DNA of 64,000 nt from Sitta carolinensis (taxonomy: Eukaryota > Chordata > Aves > Passeriformes > Sittidae): assembly GCA_032173965.1 (NCBI GenBank), contig JAVUNC010000019.1, positions 3,968,501 through 4,032,500 of the forward strand, read 5' to 3'. Both the position numbers and the translations under genes were made by a program. Shown piece by piece: positions 1 through 11,530 of this stretch (position 1 is the first letter of the stretch; every line of letters starts with the position of its first letter). The notes below the pieces were generated by a model. The model saw nothing but the letters and a program-made list of their open reading frames with translations. It was not told the DNA's origin and did no database searches.

Positions 1-1851
1 GGAAAGGTTTTGCTTTCCCTGAAGTGGGGAACAGTATCATATTTAAGCCATATGATCTATTTTTAAAAACGCTGTAAATATGGAACAAGCTCTTTCCAAA
101 TTGTTCACATTATAAACAGCGCCGGGTGAGGGTTTGGTTCTTAAAGGGGATTTCTTTCCTGGATTTCCTACACAAGTGTCAGGGTGAAGGCTCAGCACTG
201 CCTGAGCTTTGTGTGGGCTGGGAGGACCCTGGCACAGAGTGGGTGGACATTCCCCTATTTCCTTGTCACTGCCTGCTGCAAGTGACCCAGAGCCCACTGA
301 AGACTTTCAGCAGCTTTTCCAGCCAACACAGCAAGCTCTGATTAAACTGAATAAATACACAGCCAGGGAAGGTGCTCAGCAGGCAGGGAGTTGGGAGAAA
401 TTAGCTCTGTCCCTCGGCACTGACTGCCATCCCATTTTTGCAGTATCACGTTTGCTGGCCATCCTGAGGCACAAAAATGGTTTTAAACATGTCAGTTGTT
501 TCCTCCCTTTCTTCCCCTAACCATCTCAACCTGAAGGAAAGTACAGAGGATATTGTTCTGAACCTGTGAGTTTGAAAGGTCACACCTTTATAACCTACTC
601 TGTAACAGCTGAAATTAAACCATGAGTTCTGTAGCCTTTCAAGAAGTTCTCTTCCCATCTCATCATCCATATAATGCTACACTTTCAACTTTGAATGTTT
701 CAAAGGCAATGTTTTAATGCCCTGTTACAAATAAATTACAGCTATTCCCTGTTTTTCAGGTTTTCTTTGTTGCTTTTTGAGTAACAAAAGTGATGGTGAC
801 CAGAGTTCTTAGAGGAACAGGCACCCATCCTTTTCTTGCTGCCTCCACCACCTCCAAAACAGATTCTGCATTCCCAGAGTGAGTGATTGCACACCAAGAG
901 CACGGGCTGCAGGGAAGGAGCTGTCAGCCACAGTGGGGTTTGCTGGGGAGCAGTGCAGCTCTGCCAGGCTGCCTCCAAGGGTTTCTGGGTTTTAGACTTC
1001 CCACTTGCATGTTCCCTCTGCCCTTGCCGCAATTTAACAGGGACATGAGTCCTCGTCTTTGATATAGAACGTCTTGACAGGACTTGTTCATTTTATTTTG
1101 TTTAGAGGTGGCATATAAAAGGCACAGCCTGGCAAAGGGATAGAGCTGAAGAATTCAGTAGCTCTCCAGAGAAATCTGTAGCAGGCCTGGGACTATTCAC
1201 TAGGAACCCAAAGGAATTAATCTCCTCCTTTCACATAAACAAGCCTTATGCAGAGCCTAGGTAATAACATAATTACAACCACACTTCACATACACATTAC
1301 CATCTGCCCTTCTCTGTTCTGACAGCAGTTCTTCCTCAGGGTTATGTGAAAAGGAAAAACATGATTAGCAGAGAACAAAAACATATCAGTAAAGAATAAT
1401 GTGTGTTTCCTTATTAGAGAGCCTCTGTCCTCTCCTCCCTCTTTATTCCAATACATACAGAACTATAAAGCACAGAAATGTTCACAGGATATTAAGTATT
1501 AAAGCACTGATGTCAGCAAGCCAACAAAAATGCAAAGGACAATATACAGAAGTGTTACTGGGGCTACCACTGTAAAGCATTCATTTTATGGCAGATTTTA
1601 AAGTTAACCCAAAAAATGGCAAGCACATAAATTGTTGGATTAACTAAATCACATTAGTTCCATACATTCTGTTCCTTCAGAAACAATTTCTTAGCACCCT
1701 CAGACGGAAATACAGCTGAGTCCTGACATATTTACAATAAGCACCAACAGCCTTCATGTTTTGGTATTCTTCTTCATCACCTTGCTAACAGCTTGAATAC
1801 TTCATAATGTTCACCAGGCCCAGACAGGCATGGAGACAAGAAACTGGTGTG
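1..1851. other. Unrecognised non-coding DNA
   Basis: No exon, repeat family or RNA gene is recognisable. Open frames are below 105 codons, lie on both strands, overlap one another and resemble no known protein. The segment is of mixed composition and becomes more AT-rich after about 1.2 kb. Confidence 0.5.
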
Positions 1852-1923
1852 TTATATATATATATATATAAATGTATATGTATATATGTATATGAATATG
1901 TATATGTATATATGTATAATATG
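1852..1923. repeat. TA / TATG microsatellite
   Basis: A (TA)n stretch runs into alternating TATG and TATA units for about 70 bp. It is almost entirely alternating purine-pyrimidine, so it could form a cruciform or vary in length between individuals. It has no coding potential. Confidence 0.9.
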
Positions 1924-3823
1924 CAAACCGTTATTCAGTCAGTAACATTCCTACTCTTCATGCTCTGAAATTTCTTCCAGGTTATTTTACCAGCTAGATT
2001 TCTCCCTTGTTCTTAGGGAAACAGCAAAGCCCTTGTTTGCCTTTGACATCAGGAACTTGTTTACTCCCAATCTAAACTTTGCATGATGTCACTGATAGTG
2101 TGTTGGCATTATGGGCATGACACCAGGCATTCTCACGAAGGAGTTTGCATATGTGGGCACAGGAACGTGTGTGTATGTGTGAGACAGAGACAGAAAATAT
2201 GTGCACAATCTTTTCAGAGCAAACAAACTGGGAATCCTGGCATTTTTAATCCCTGAAGTGTGTGCAGTACACAAAGAGTGACCTGTGGGTGAGTTGATGT
2301 AGAAACAGTGCATTCCTCACTCCTTCCTAGAAAAATCCTGCCAAAAACCTTACTAAATGGTGCAGAACACTTTTTTTTTCTATTGGCCCCCAAGGAGTCA
2401 CAAGTAAGAAACAGAGAGACAAAGGAAGGTAGAAAGAAAGCATCTATGCACTGCATGTTCAAAAGTGCATTTATGAAAAATAAAAACGGAAGGAGGGTGG
2501 GGGAAGAGAGGTTTACGGTTTGGTCGTTTTATCCCTTGAGTGCCATTTAATGTTGCAGGCTGTGTATCTGGGACCATGCCAGGTGTTTCATGTCCTTTCC
2601 ACGGTGTTGCTGAGCATTCCTGCTAATGGCCAGATCCTCTCAGACCTAAACCTGCTGACTCTTCCAGGTAAGAAATAACATTCAAGAAGGTGTTAGTGAT
2701 GTGGGCTGAGCAGAAGTGCTGAACACAGGATCTGCGCAGAACGGGCTCTCCCCTCTGCTCACTGCTGAAGGGCTAAAATTCTAGATGAGGAAGATTGGAA
2801 GATCAGATCCTGCTGAACAACACACACATCCTCAACAGCCTTTTTCTTTCTTGCAGGGGGGTCACATGGACAGTGAGGAACACTACCAATATTCTGTGGA
2901 GGGATTCAGATCTTAGGCTCAGCAGAGTCTTTGAAGGTCTAAGGGAAAAAAACACCCTATAAAGCAACAAACAGGACACTGACCTGCTGACTGGCTAACT
3001 GATTGCAGCAGAGTACCCCTTAAATATCATTTTGTGTTTGACTCCTTGGGTCTCTGTTGTTCCCTTACCATTATCTCTCTCGGGTTCTGTTTAATGTGGG
3101 GAAAGCAAATCAGAGTCAGTCTGCAGGGTGAAGGTAAATGCAGTTCTCTCCCGTGGAAGAGTTGAACAGGACAACTCCTGAACCCACAGCAAATGTGTTC
3201 CTGCTATATACATTTCAAACCATGTTGTGATGGTCTTGCTGCTTCCCCTAAACAGCTGGACACAGCTCACTTAATAACCTCTCTCCCTACAAAGTGCTTA
3301 ATATTTCCTGATAATCCAACCATTTTTCTTTGTTGCTTCAACTTTGACCCTAGTGGTCTAAGTTTGAAATTTACCCTTAATGTCGCTACATTAACAAATG
3401 GGGCATGAGACTGACATCTTCTGGACATAAAGACATGTGAAACTCCCACTTTTCATTTGTCATTATGTTGGGCCCGTTTTCTCAAGAAATAAAGGAAATA
3501 CTTGATCTGCATTTCTGTCTCTAACCAAGATTTGTCCGCAGGACAAAGGAAAGAATTGGCATCTTCATTTTTAGTTGCAATTGTATAATATGCTTTCAAA
3601 TTGTTTCCTTTACTTGGCAATAAGTTTCAATGTTTAGGTTGTTTTCTTGCCTCTGCTTTTCTAAACACTGGACAAATATGGTCCTCTTAGCTCCTAAGAA
3701 ACTAAAGATGGGTTTTGTTCCTGTGTTTATCTTGCATACCTAGGACTTTGCAGAACCTGCTCTTTTGCTACATAATGTATTTCAAGGGCAATCCCTTGGA
3801 AGAGACACTGAGTAAATGACAGG
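1924..3823. other. Unrecognised non-coding DNA
   Basis: No repeat family or gene is recognised. It contains only short homopolymers (for example a T run near 2371) and a brief GT/GA-rich patch near 2165-2195. The open frames of 60-82 codons overlap on both strands and look like chance. Confidence 0.5.
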
Positions 3824-3845
3824 AAAAAAAAAAAAAAAAAAAAAA
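3824..3845. repeat. Poly(A) run, 22 bp
   Basis: Uninterrupted run of 22 A. No AATAAA lies in the expected window just upstream and no coding remnant precedes it, so there is no support for a processed pseudogene. Confidence 0.9.
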
Positions 3846-4901
3846 GCAAGGAGAAAAGACCATGATGCATATGCTGCCCAAACTTTCCCTCACCTTCTCC
3901 AGCCCCCTCAGCAGCAAATCCCCCACTAAACCCCAGAGCTCAACATGAAGCATATGTGAAAGCAATAACTCGCTCTGGTGAATCAATGTCTTTATGCTAC
4001 CCTTTAAATCAGATAAATCAGTCAAACAAATAATGTAAATGTAAATTAAACCAGTTGGATAATGCTTAGAGAAGCCCAGTGTTCCTGGAAGTGCTGAAAT
4101 AACATTTCCTACCAGCCAGCAAAAGATTAAAACAAATCAAAAACCCATCAAATCTAATTGGGGCAGTGTGGCAACCTTGTTTACAGAACATAGCTGGGGT
4201 TTTTAAATACACTCCAAACTAATATTTGTTTCTAATGCACTGCTGTCTTTCTAAAGAATAAATTTGGCACACATTTATCTGGAGGAATTGCCATACCAAC
4301 ACTCAGGAGCCAAAAAGAGAACCTTTAAGGAGCTGATCAGAGCAGTGTCACACAGTCCCACAGCACCACAGGCAGCTCTGTATCAACACTGAAGCAAACA
4401 CAAGCTCCTGCCCCAGCTCCACCCATCCTTATTCACAGTGACCCTATAATTATAATTATCCTATAGTGTTTGGTGGTGCCATATACATTGGCCCTTCAAG
4501 TGGCATATCTGCTGCTTCTCAGTTTCCTCTAAAGACCTTGAGCAAGGTTATGTAGTGTCCTTGGCAGCAATTGCTTCTCTGCAGTCATTTTCTGGTGATA
4601 TATAAAGTAAAAAATTTAAAAAAAAAAATTTAAAAAATATCCCCAGTCCCATGTGTGTGGTAACCCCACACAGATGCTGGCAAGTGCAAGCAAGCCAAAC
4701 ATGCTCTTTAGAACTTGGTAATAATCCCTGATGCCACGTGGAAGTTGTGTGGCTTGTCATGCCAAGGCTACAGCAGGAAAGTTTAAATCTGGGGGGAAAA
4801 TAAAAGGAAGGATTTAAAAGATATTTTTTAAAGTGCTTTTATTCATATCCAGTAGTATTTAAAAATACAGACTTTAACAACACACCTTAGAATAAATCAG
4901 A
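3846..4901. other. Unrecognised non-coding DNA
   Basis: Nothing nameable. Small AT-rich features are a 14-bp perfect palindrome of ATAATTA type near 4445-4460 and a near-symmetrical A/T block at about 4611-4640. Both could be simple AT-rich sequence. Confidence 0.5.
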
Positions 4902-5131
4902 AACTCATGGAATGGTCTGGGTTAGAAGGAACTTTCAAGATCACCTATTTCCAGTGTCCTGGCATGGGCTGGGACACTTTCTACTAGACCAGGTTTCTCA
5001 AACCTGTCCTTGAACACTTCCAGGGATGGGGCATCCACAGCTTCTCTGGGAAACCAGTCCCAGTGCCTCACAGGGAAGAATTCATCCCTAATATCTGCTG
5101 TCAGAAACACTGCCATCATCTCCCAAGACAT
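4902..5131 (-). mobile_element. CR1 LINE 3' fragment
   Basis: Read on the minus strand, this is the end of CR1 ORF2 followed by the 3' UTR-like end. The plus strand shows the usual reverse-complement landmarks in order: a GGAATGG..TGGGTT-like start, CTAGACCAGGTTTCTCAAA, TTGAACACTTCCAGGGATGG, GGGGCATCCACAGCTTCTCT and CAGTGCCTCACAGGGAAGAA. A minus-strand frame of 69 codons remains open and carries the C-terminal CR1 motif around REAVDAPSLEVFK. CR1 elements are non-LTR retrotransposons that are usually 5'-truncated on insertion, as here. The terminal octamer repeats are largely lost, so the copy is moderately old. No target-site duplication was identified. Confidence 0.93.
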
Positions 5132-5710
5132 TTAGAAAATCAAGGGTGGTCTTGTTGCTAAATCACAGGACTGGGAAACAAGCCTGTTTCCAGGAAATGC
5201 CAAAACTTCCCTCTGATCCTCATAAAGTGCTTTAACCTTCCAGCTCTCTTAACATTCCAGCTTTCACACAGATAAAATACCTAACCCATTTTAGCCCTGC
5301 CTATCCTCAATCTCTTCCAGAAGGGATTTCTCAATGTCCCTGAGCCATGCTGGTAGAGTTCCTTGAGGGCTAGCACTGAAATTTTCTGGATGGAAGTGCA
5401 AACAATTAGCAAAACTAGAGGGGTTTTGTCAGCTGAACATTGATATTTTTGTGTGTCCTTCTGTAGCTGTGAGTTGCCAGATGGTCCCATTTTGCAAAAC
5501 TTCAGTGGGAGTTTCATGTACATTAAACCCAAATCATCAGGTCAAATGCAATTCTCATTTACTAAACGCTGAGCACCACTGGTATAAATCCATACAAAGT
5601 GCAACAAGGTGAATAAGTTAAAGTTCAAGTAATATACCAAAAAGAAAAGGGGTTTTTTGTGCTCGAAAGTGTGTATTAGCTAAACTTTACATTTGAAATG
5701 CTGGTCTCCT
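5132..5710. other. Unrecognised non-coding DNA
   Basis: No recognised element between the CR1 fragment and the palindrome. An 83-codon minus-strand frame (5281-5532) overlaps nothing known and has no family resemblance. Confidence 0.5.
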
Positions 5711-6042
5711 GTGAACCCAGTAGATATTTTCCGTATGTCCATGTGTTGGAAGTTTCATAAAATGCTGAGCATGTATATTTAAAATAGCTCTGACAATGTA
5801 TTAAAAAGCTCTAAAATATTATGACATGGCCAACTTCCATGTTTTTTAAAATCCATGACATGACACAATATATTTTATGTGTGGAAATATACATCATAAA
5901 TATTGGCCAATGTCATAATATTTTTAATGCTTTATATGTTGTCAAATCTGCTTTAAACACAGTATGTGTGCTATACATTTACTGAAACATAACTCAGAGA
6001 GATGCAGGAAATCAACTATATTCTTTTTCCATGTGGGTTTAC
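5711..6042. repeat. Long imperfect palindrome, possible old MITE
   Basis: The two halves are inverted copies of one another. The best-matched inner block is AAAATATTATGACATGGCC near 5813-5831, against its reverse complement near 5908-5931. Outward matches follow in the right order: TGACAA, TTTAAA (5778-5783 and 5952-5957), GTTTCATAAAATG against CATTTACTGAAAC (about 5752-5764 and 5977-5989), and a 22-bp stretch matching at about 15 positions (5726-5747 and 5991-6012). GTGAACCCA at 5711 and TGGGTTTAC at 6034 may be the outer tips. A palindrome of about 290-330 bp with a short centre and no open frame is typical of non-autonomous DNA transposons. The family is not recognised and no clear target-site duplication is visible. 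Confidence 0.65.
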
Positions 6043-6080
6043 TATACATTTTATGATTTTGTTGCTTCTTATTGTACCAA

Positions 6081-6239
6081 GCCTCTTTTTTTTTCCTTTT
6101 TTCCTTCTTTCTCTTGCCTTCTTTCTCTCTTGCTTGTTTGTTGCCTTCTTTGCTTACTTTCTTTTTCTTCTTACCCTGCTTTTTCTTACTTTCTTTTGTT
6201 TTCTTTCTCTCTCTCTTGCTTTTATTTCTGCTCCTCTTG
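6081..6239 (+). repeat. Pyrimidine-rich tract (TTTCTTC-like)
   Basis: About 159 bp in which the plus strand is almost all T and C, broken mainly by isolated G in TTGC and by a few short A-containing steps. The overlapping Phe/Leu/Ser-rich open frames are consequences of this composition, not genes. It begins about 40 bp after the palindrome ends. Confidence 0.9.
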
Positions 6240-9200
6240 AACCAAATATTGCTTGATAAAGAAGATTCTTCATAGCTTCCTGTTGATCACTTTTCTCTTA
6301 GCTATGCCCCTGACTCAAGTTGTGTACAAATTGTTTCAAACACAGCATTTCCCTGCAAACCAGATCTTCATTCATTTCACTGACCCAGACACAACTGAAC
6401 ACTCCTGCACCTCTCAGGAGCACAATCTCCCACATCCAAAGACAAGATAAAATCGCAGAGTGGAAGAGTTCCATCAGCAAGGAATGCTATGAGATTATTT
6501 TTTAAGAAAGATGCCCCGAAAGAGGTACTTTATTACAGTTGTAGATTGAAATCCTGGCCCCAGAGGTAGACAGGAAAATCCTCAGAGTTCAAAAGGCAAA
6601 AGGCTTTACCTCTACACTTCTTCCTTATCAGACATGAGCATGAGTTTCTGCTGCAAACACCTTCACACAAAAAATGCCTAGCAATGAAAAGAAGGAGCAA
6701 CACGAAGGTCACAGAGATGACTTTTTGAAAGTGCTTTAGGAGAAAAAGATTATATATGTAATTAATGACATCCTTAGGGTGAAAGGGAGTGGTGCAGTAG
6801 TTGGCCAAAAAAAAAAAAAACCCCAACCACAGAAAGAATAAGAAAAGAACTGAAAATATTTTAAAATGTTGTTTCATGGTTTTTATTTTATTTTTTCAGG
6901 TTTTTCCCTTTCCTTTTTTCATTCTTCCTGCATTTTCCCTTTAGAAATGGGAGGGAAGCTTAATTAAAACAAGTTGTTCTGCAAGCAGCAGAACTAATGA
7001 AACCTTGTTTCCTGTGGGTTTTTGTCCTGTATCCCCTGCTGTGATAACCTTAGCTCCATTCTCATATCCTCTATGGCTGCCCTTGCAGGTCCCCAAAACA
7101 ACCACTCAAATTCCCACACTCCCTATAGTTCCCCACCATGTTCCTAAAATTCACACTCTACACACGTGCTGTTGTGTCCCCAGCTCCTTCCCAAACCACT
7201 GGCTTTGTCAGAAGTTGTAACAACTTCGTTATCCTTGTGGCTGGCCCCAAGCCAGATTGCTCACGTGTCTTTAAAACTGGTATTTAATCTTCACTCCAGT
7301 ATCTTCCATTAATCTTAGTGTCACCCTATAATGTTAGACATGCAAAAGAAACATGAGAAACTACTGATGTGAATGAAAATATAGGAAATGCATTCCAGAG
7401 TAGCACTCCATAAGGGTTCACATCTATACTCAGACCTGTTAAATATTTAACTCTGAAAAAATGTTGCAACTGCATTGGCACAGAGAGCCCAGCTTGTGAT
7501 CCAGGCCATGGGCCTGCTGTGTAAATTACTACTGGATTCCCTGACAGGGGAAGGAAACCTGGAAAGCAAAGCCTGGGAATTCAGTAGGTGGGCATCAGGC
7601 AATAAATCAATAAATAAATATTTCAAACAGAGAAGTGCTTGTGTCTGCAGAAGCAATAACCCAGAGCTGAAGAGCCCCTGTGCTCCGTGCCTGAAGTGAG
7701 ATTCCTGGGAGCACCAGGATATGGATCAGGTGAGGAGTCTGTGTGTCCTGCCCAGGGACATTTAGGAGATGCTGCTGGGATGCCTGGGTGGGGTGGGACA
7801 CACTGCCTCCTCCCCTGGTTTGCTCCTGAGGAACATGCAGCCCTGCAGCACCAATGGCTTTTCCTCAGGTACTGAAAGGATTTTGTGCATTCCACCTTCA
7901 TGGACTGGAGAGTTGTTGAGCCTGAGTGCAGATGTTCAGCCCTTTCCAAAACCCAGCCCTTCTCAGGTTATTTCTCCATCTAAGACATCCAAAAAGCACA
8001 GACTGGCAGGCATCAGTCATTTGTGAAACTCTCTGGATGGGAAGGAAGATGCCTGAGCCAGATGAGCCTGAATATCTGAAGTGTGTCCTCACCCCTTAGC
8101 TCCTTTCCACAGATTGACTTTACTCCACTTTCTAAGATACCTTTCCATGAGCCAAAAGTTACTTCAGTCAAGCTAGGAAAAAAAGGTGTGCATTAAAAAA
8201 ATAAGGGAGAGCACATTTTAAAATGCATTTCTCCTCTTCTATCAGGAACACACTCTTGATAATGTGGGCCAGTAATTCTGAAACAGGACGAGAGAAAGAA
8301 AAGGTAGGAACAGTTCTATTCTGGGAGGTAGTCGAGGCAAAAAGGAAGAATAAATAAACTACAGATTTAATAAATGCTAACCAAATATAATTGCTGTATC
8401 TACAGAGAAGGCAGTTTTGCTGAAGAGAGCAAGCTGAGACAGTATGTGAAGCAAAATGAGTGCCACCAACCAACAGCATGAGTGAATTTTGGAAATATTT
8501 GTGGCTCTCCTACAATGCTTATCACTCCACTTTAAGCCATCTAAGGCAAGTGCCAGAAATGCTGTGGAGGAAGGAAATAAAATCCTTGGGGTTTGGGTTT
8601 GGTTATTTTTTTTTTTTTCAGAGGGAATACTCTCATCAGCCTTGCTAGAAAATAATTTCATTTCTTTAGGGAAAGACAAAAATATTATGTTTCTAAGAGA
8701 TGATCCTTGGTTCATTGTTTATTGCACAGGTTAGCAGGAGACTATTGGATGTGAAACAGAATTCATTTTTCCATAAGTAGCATTTTAGTTAAAAATGGTC
8801 CCTATACACCCACAGAGCATGTTTCATTGTTCTCTAATAATGAAATCCATGGACAGGTAGCAGTGATCAGTGTATAGTACACTTCTAAAGGATGAGTTTT
8901 GCCAGTACAGCAGCTTGGTATAAATTAGAGAGACAACATGAAGACAGACAACAGCAACTTCTGCAGCTAGGGGTGGAAGGAGGAAAACAGCCTGCCATCA
9001 GAGCCTCGAGGGGCACCTTGCTCCCAGCAGAATAAAGACATGATTGCTGACTGCCCAGGGAGCAAAAGTGTAGAGGAAACACAGAACCTGGATAATTGCA
9101 CATGAAAAGAGCAATTGCAAGCAACCTGGGTGCACAGTTCAGAGGTCTGGTTCCTCCACACTCTCACTAGGTATTTTTAGAGAGAAGGAACAATTACTGC

Positions 9201-10639
9201 TGCAGTGAGAGCAAGAGTGCAGGGAAAGGGCAAGAGAGGGACTGCCAAAAATAACCCTCCCTAAGCTGCAGAAGAAATGATTGAGAAAACAGAGTTAGGG
9301 TCCTAACATACAGCCCTGTGCCTGAGTCCCAAACAGAGCAGTGAGTGTGGGCTTCAAACTGCAGAGCTTTCCATGGAGGGGGAAAGACCCCACCACCTCT
9401 GAGTTCTGGTATAACTATACTTCCACTTGCCACATCTTATATCCTGCTGTAATTGTGTCCCAGTGAGCGTGCCCCTGCTGCATATGTACTTCCCAGGCTG
9501 CCCATATGCTTCTTAAGTGGTGAGCTCATCTAAATCACCCCTCTCATTTACCTCCTACAGGAACTATTCATGGCCAGTCTATTTCTATTCTGACCAGATC
9601 GTTGATGCTCCACAGGACTTTGTGGAGCCAACCCTACCAAGATAATTGTCAGATTTAGAACTGGTTACAAAAAGCTCTTCCCAAGAATATTTATTTGGTT
9701 AAAAGAATCCCAGAGATTCTCAAATTCCTGTGAGTAGCAGGTGATTGTTTTTGCCAACATGCAGCCTGGGTTCTTACATTAGCATCTCTGAGGCCGTGCT
9801 TGTACCAGTCCATATCAGGCTGACAAAAGCTGAGAGCAGACCTGAAGTTGAGCCCAAGATATCTTAAAAGTCATGTACAGGTTCATTCATGTTCAGAGGT
9901 ATTCAGCACACACGGTAGGGGAGCAAATTATCAAAGTTGCCCATGGCCAAATTTCCAAGAACTCAGTTTCCACTGAAGAAACCAGATATTCTAAACATTT
10001 TCTAGGTCTCTAAATAATGGGCTGTACTTTTAGGCTACATCAACTCAAGCAGCTGAGATAGTTTCACCGTGTGACACTCATTAAATACCCAAAGAGGTGC
10101 AAGGTACTTCTGAAAATCACTGCTAAAATGTTCTTGTTTTGAACACTTGACAATTGGGTATGAAAAGGTGAAAGAGGTTCAGCTCTTTCAAACAAACGTT
10201 CAGAGGTGATCACTACATTCAAAGTCTCTCTGATTCAAATTAGTATGTGTCCTGTGTTCAGGAACTTCTCTAAAGTTCATTTTGGTGGAGGACATCAGCG
10301 TTTCACCTGGATGTGTGAAAGGTGTAGGTAGAATTAATTGACATTGTCAATATTTTAAAGGCAGCACGGATTTTTAACAAAGGAGGGCTAGAATAGAAAA
10401 TCTTGTTCAAATATGGTCTTGTCCTCACATGGCACCTGTCATGGCATGAGCTGGAACAGAGCTCCAGCTTTTTTCTCCTTGTGTTCCTTTCCTTGCACAG
10501 CAAAAGCAAAAAGAAATGATCAGATATGCCACTATACAGTGGTGTGGGTGGGGAAGACAGTAACAGTGTCTGATAGCATTTAATAGAATCTTTTCAAATG
10601 GAGTGGTAGGTGGGGTTTGAAGGCTGCCTGTTCTAAAAG
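6240..10639. other. Unrecognised non-coding DNA
   Basis: A long segment with no recognised repeat or gene. It contains a 14-bp poly(A) at 6807-6820, a 13-bp poly(T) at 8606-8618 and several overlapping open frames of 60-114 codons on both strands (densest at 7.45-8.1 kb and 8.2-8.7 kb). None has a recognisable domain, and their mutual overlap argues against coding. Confidence 0.5.
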
Positions 10640-10925
10640 ACTGAAATGCATTGTTTGGAGCGGCCCAATGGGACAGAGCTATGGACTATGGAACAAAAGC
10701 ACAGGAAGGAAAATTCAAGATAACTGTGAGGAAAAACTTCCTAATGGTGTGATACACAACCTAATACTGTGGAATAATCTTCTAAGAGAAGAGGTGGAAG
10801 CCCAGCTGAATGAGTAATTTTAAAATTAGACTGTAGGAAACAATTCAGCACTGGCAAGGGCAATGGACAAGATGACCTCATCAGCCTTTTCCATCTCAGA
10901 TTTCTATGGTTGTGAGGACAGAGAA
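10640..10925 (+). mobile_element. Old CR1-like LINE 3' fragment
   Basis: The plus strand resembles the end of a CR1-type ORF2 and its tail. It shows the order of an ACTGTGAGGAAAAACTTCCT segment, then TGTGGAATAATCTTCTAAGAG, then GGTGGAAGCCC, then a final GACCTCATCAGCCTTTTCC-like block and a decayed ATTTCTATGGTTG end. A 66-codon frame covers part of it. Divergence is high, so it is older than the copies at 4.9 and 38.9 kb. The exact subfamily is unknown, and a related LINE such as L3 is possible. Confidence 0.7.
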
Positions 10926-11511
10926 CAATAAAAAGCCACTGCACAAATTCAATCCCAGAGAGAGTTGCAGTGGGATAAATGGGATTGGCTGTTAAAAGAT
11001 GTAGATTGCAAAAGAGACTGTAAATGAGGGAAAGTAGATGTGAGGAGAGATGAAGTCACCAGTGTGTTTAGAATGTAGGGCTTGAAGGCAATGATTGGCA
11101 AAGTCCTGGGCAAGGAACATAAAATTGGAAGAGAACAACTTCAAAGAGATAAAAGGCAGCAAAGCATGGAGTAGGGAGTCTAGACAATTTTACATGGAAT
11201 GAATTTGCACTTAGCAAGTGCCAGGTGTGCACAACCCTCATCCATTAAGAGCCATCAAGTGTCAGGGCAAAGCCATTTCTAATACTTAAAGATTATGTAG
11301 GAATTTAAGAGTGATGTCCAGGTACCTGGGAAGAGAGCAAGGTGGATGTTGTGCTTTTGCTTCACATCTGCTGGCCTCCCCAGCATTTGCAACAACAAAA
11401 AAAGTCCCCATTCATTTGACTGAAGGGCTCAGGCTGTGTGGGTTTCTCTTCTGAGCCAATGTCATCACCAGCTATTCTCTCAGCCAGTTCTGACAATTAA
11501 ACACACACAAA
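10926..11511. other. Unrecognised non-coding DNA
   Basis: Purine-rich at first (about 10.95-11.2 kb), with no recognised element and no open frame of interest. Confidence 0.45.
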
Positions 11512-11530
11512 TTTTTTTTTTTTTTTTTTT
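11512..11530. repeat. Poly(T) run, 19 bp
   Basis: Uninterrupted run of 19 T following a short ACACACA stretch. No retroposon body is recognised on either side. Confidence 0.9.

Noticed and set aside
4501..4560. MIR on the minus strand, from CTCAGTTTCCTC and CCTTGAGCAAGG
   Set aside because: The two motifs occur in the wrong relative order for MIR, so the resemblance is accidental.
6002..6275. Three overlapping Phe/Leu-rich frames as small membrane proteins
   Set aside because: They are translations of the pyrimidine-rich tract in different frames; TTT/CTT/TCT codons explain the composition.
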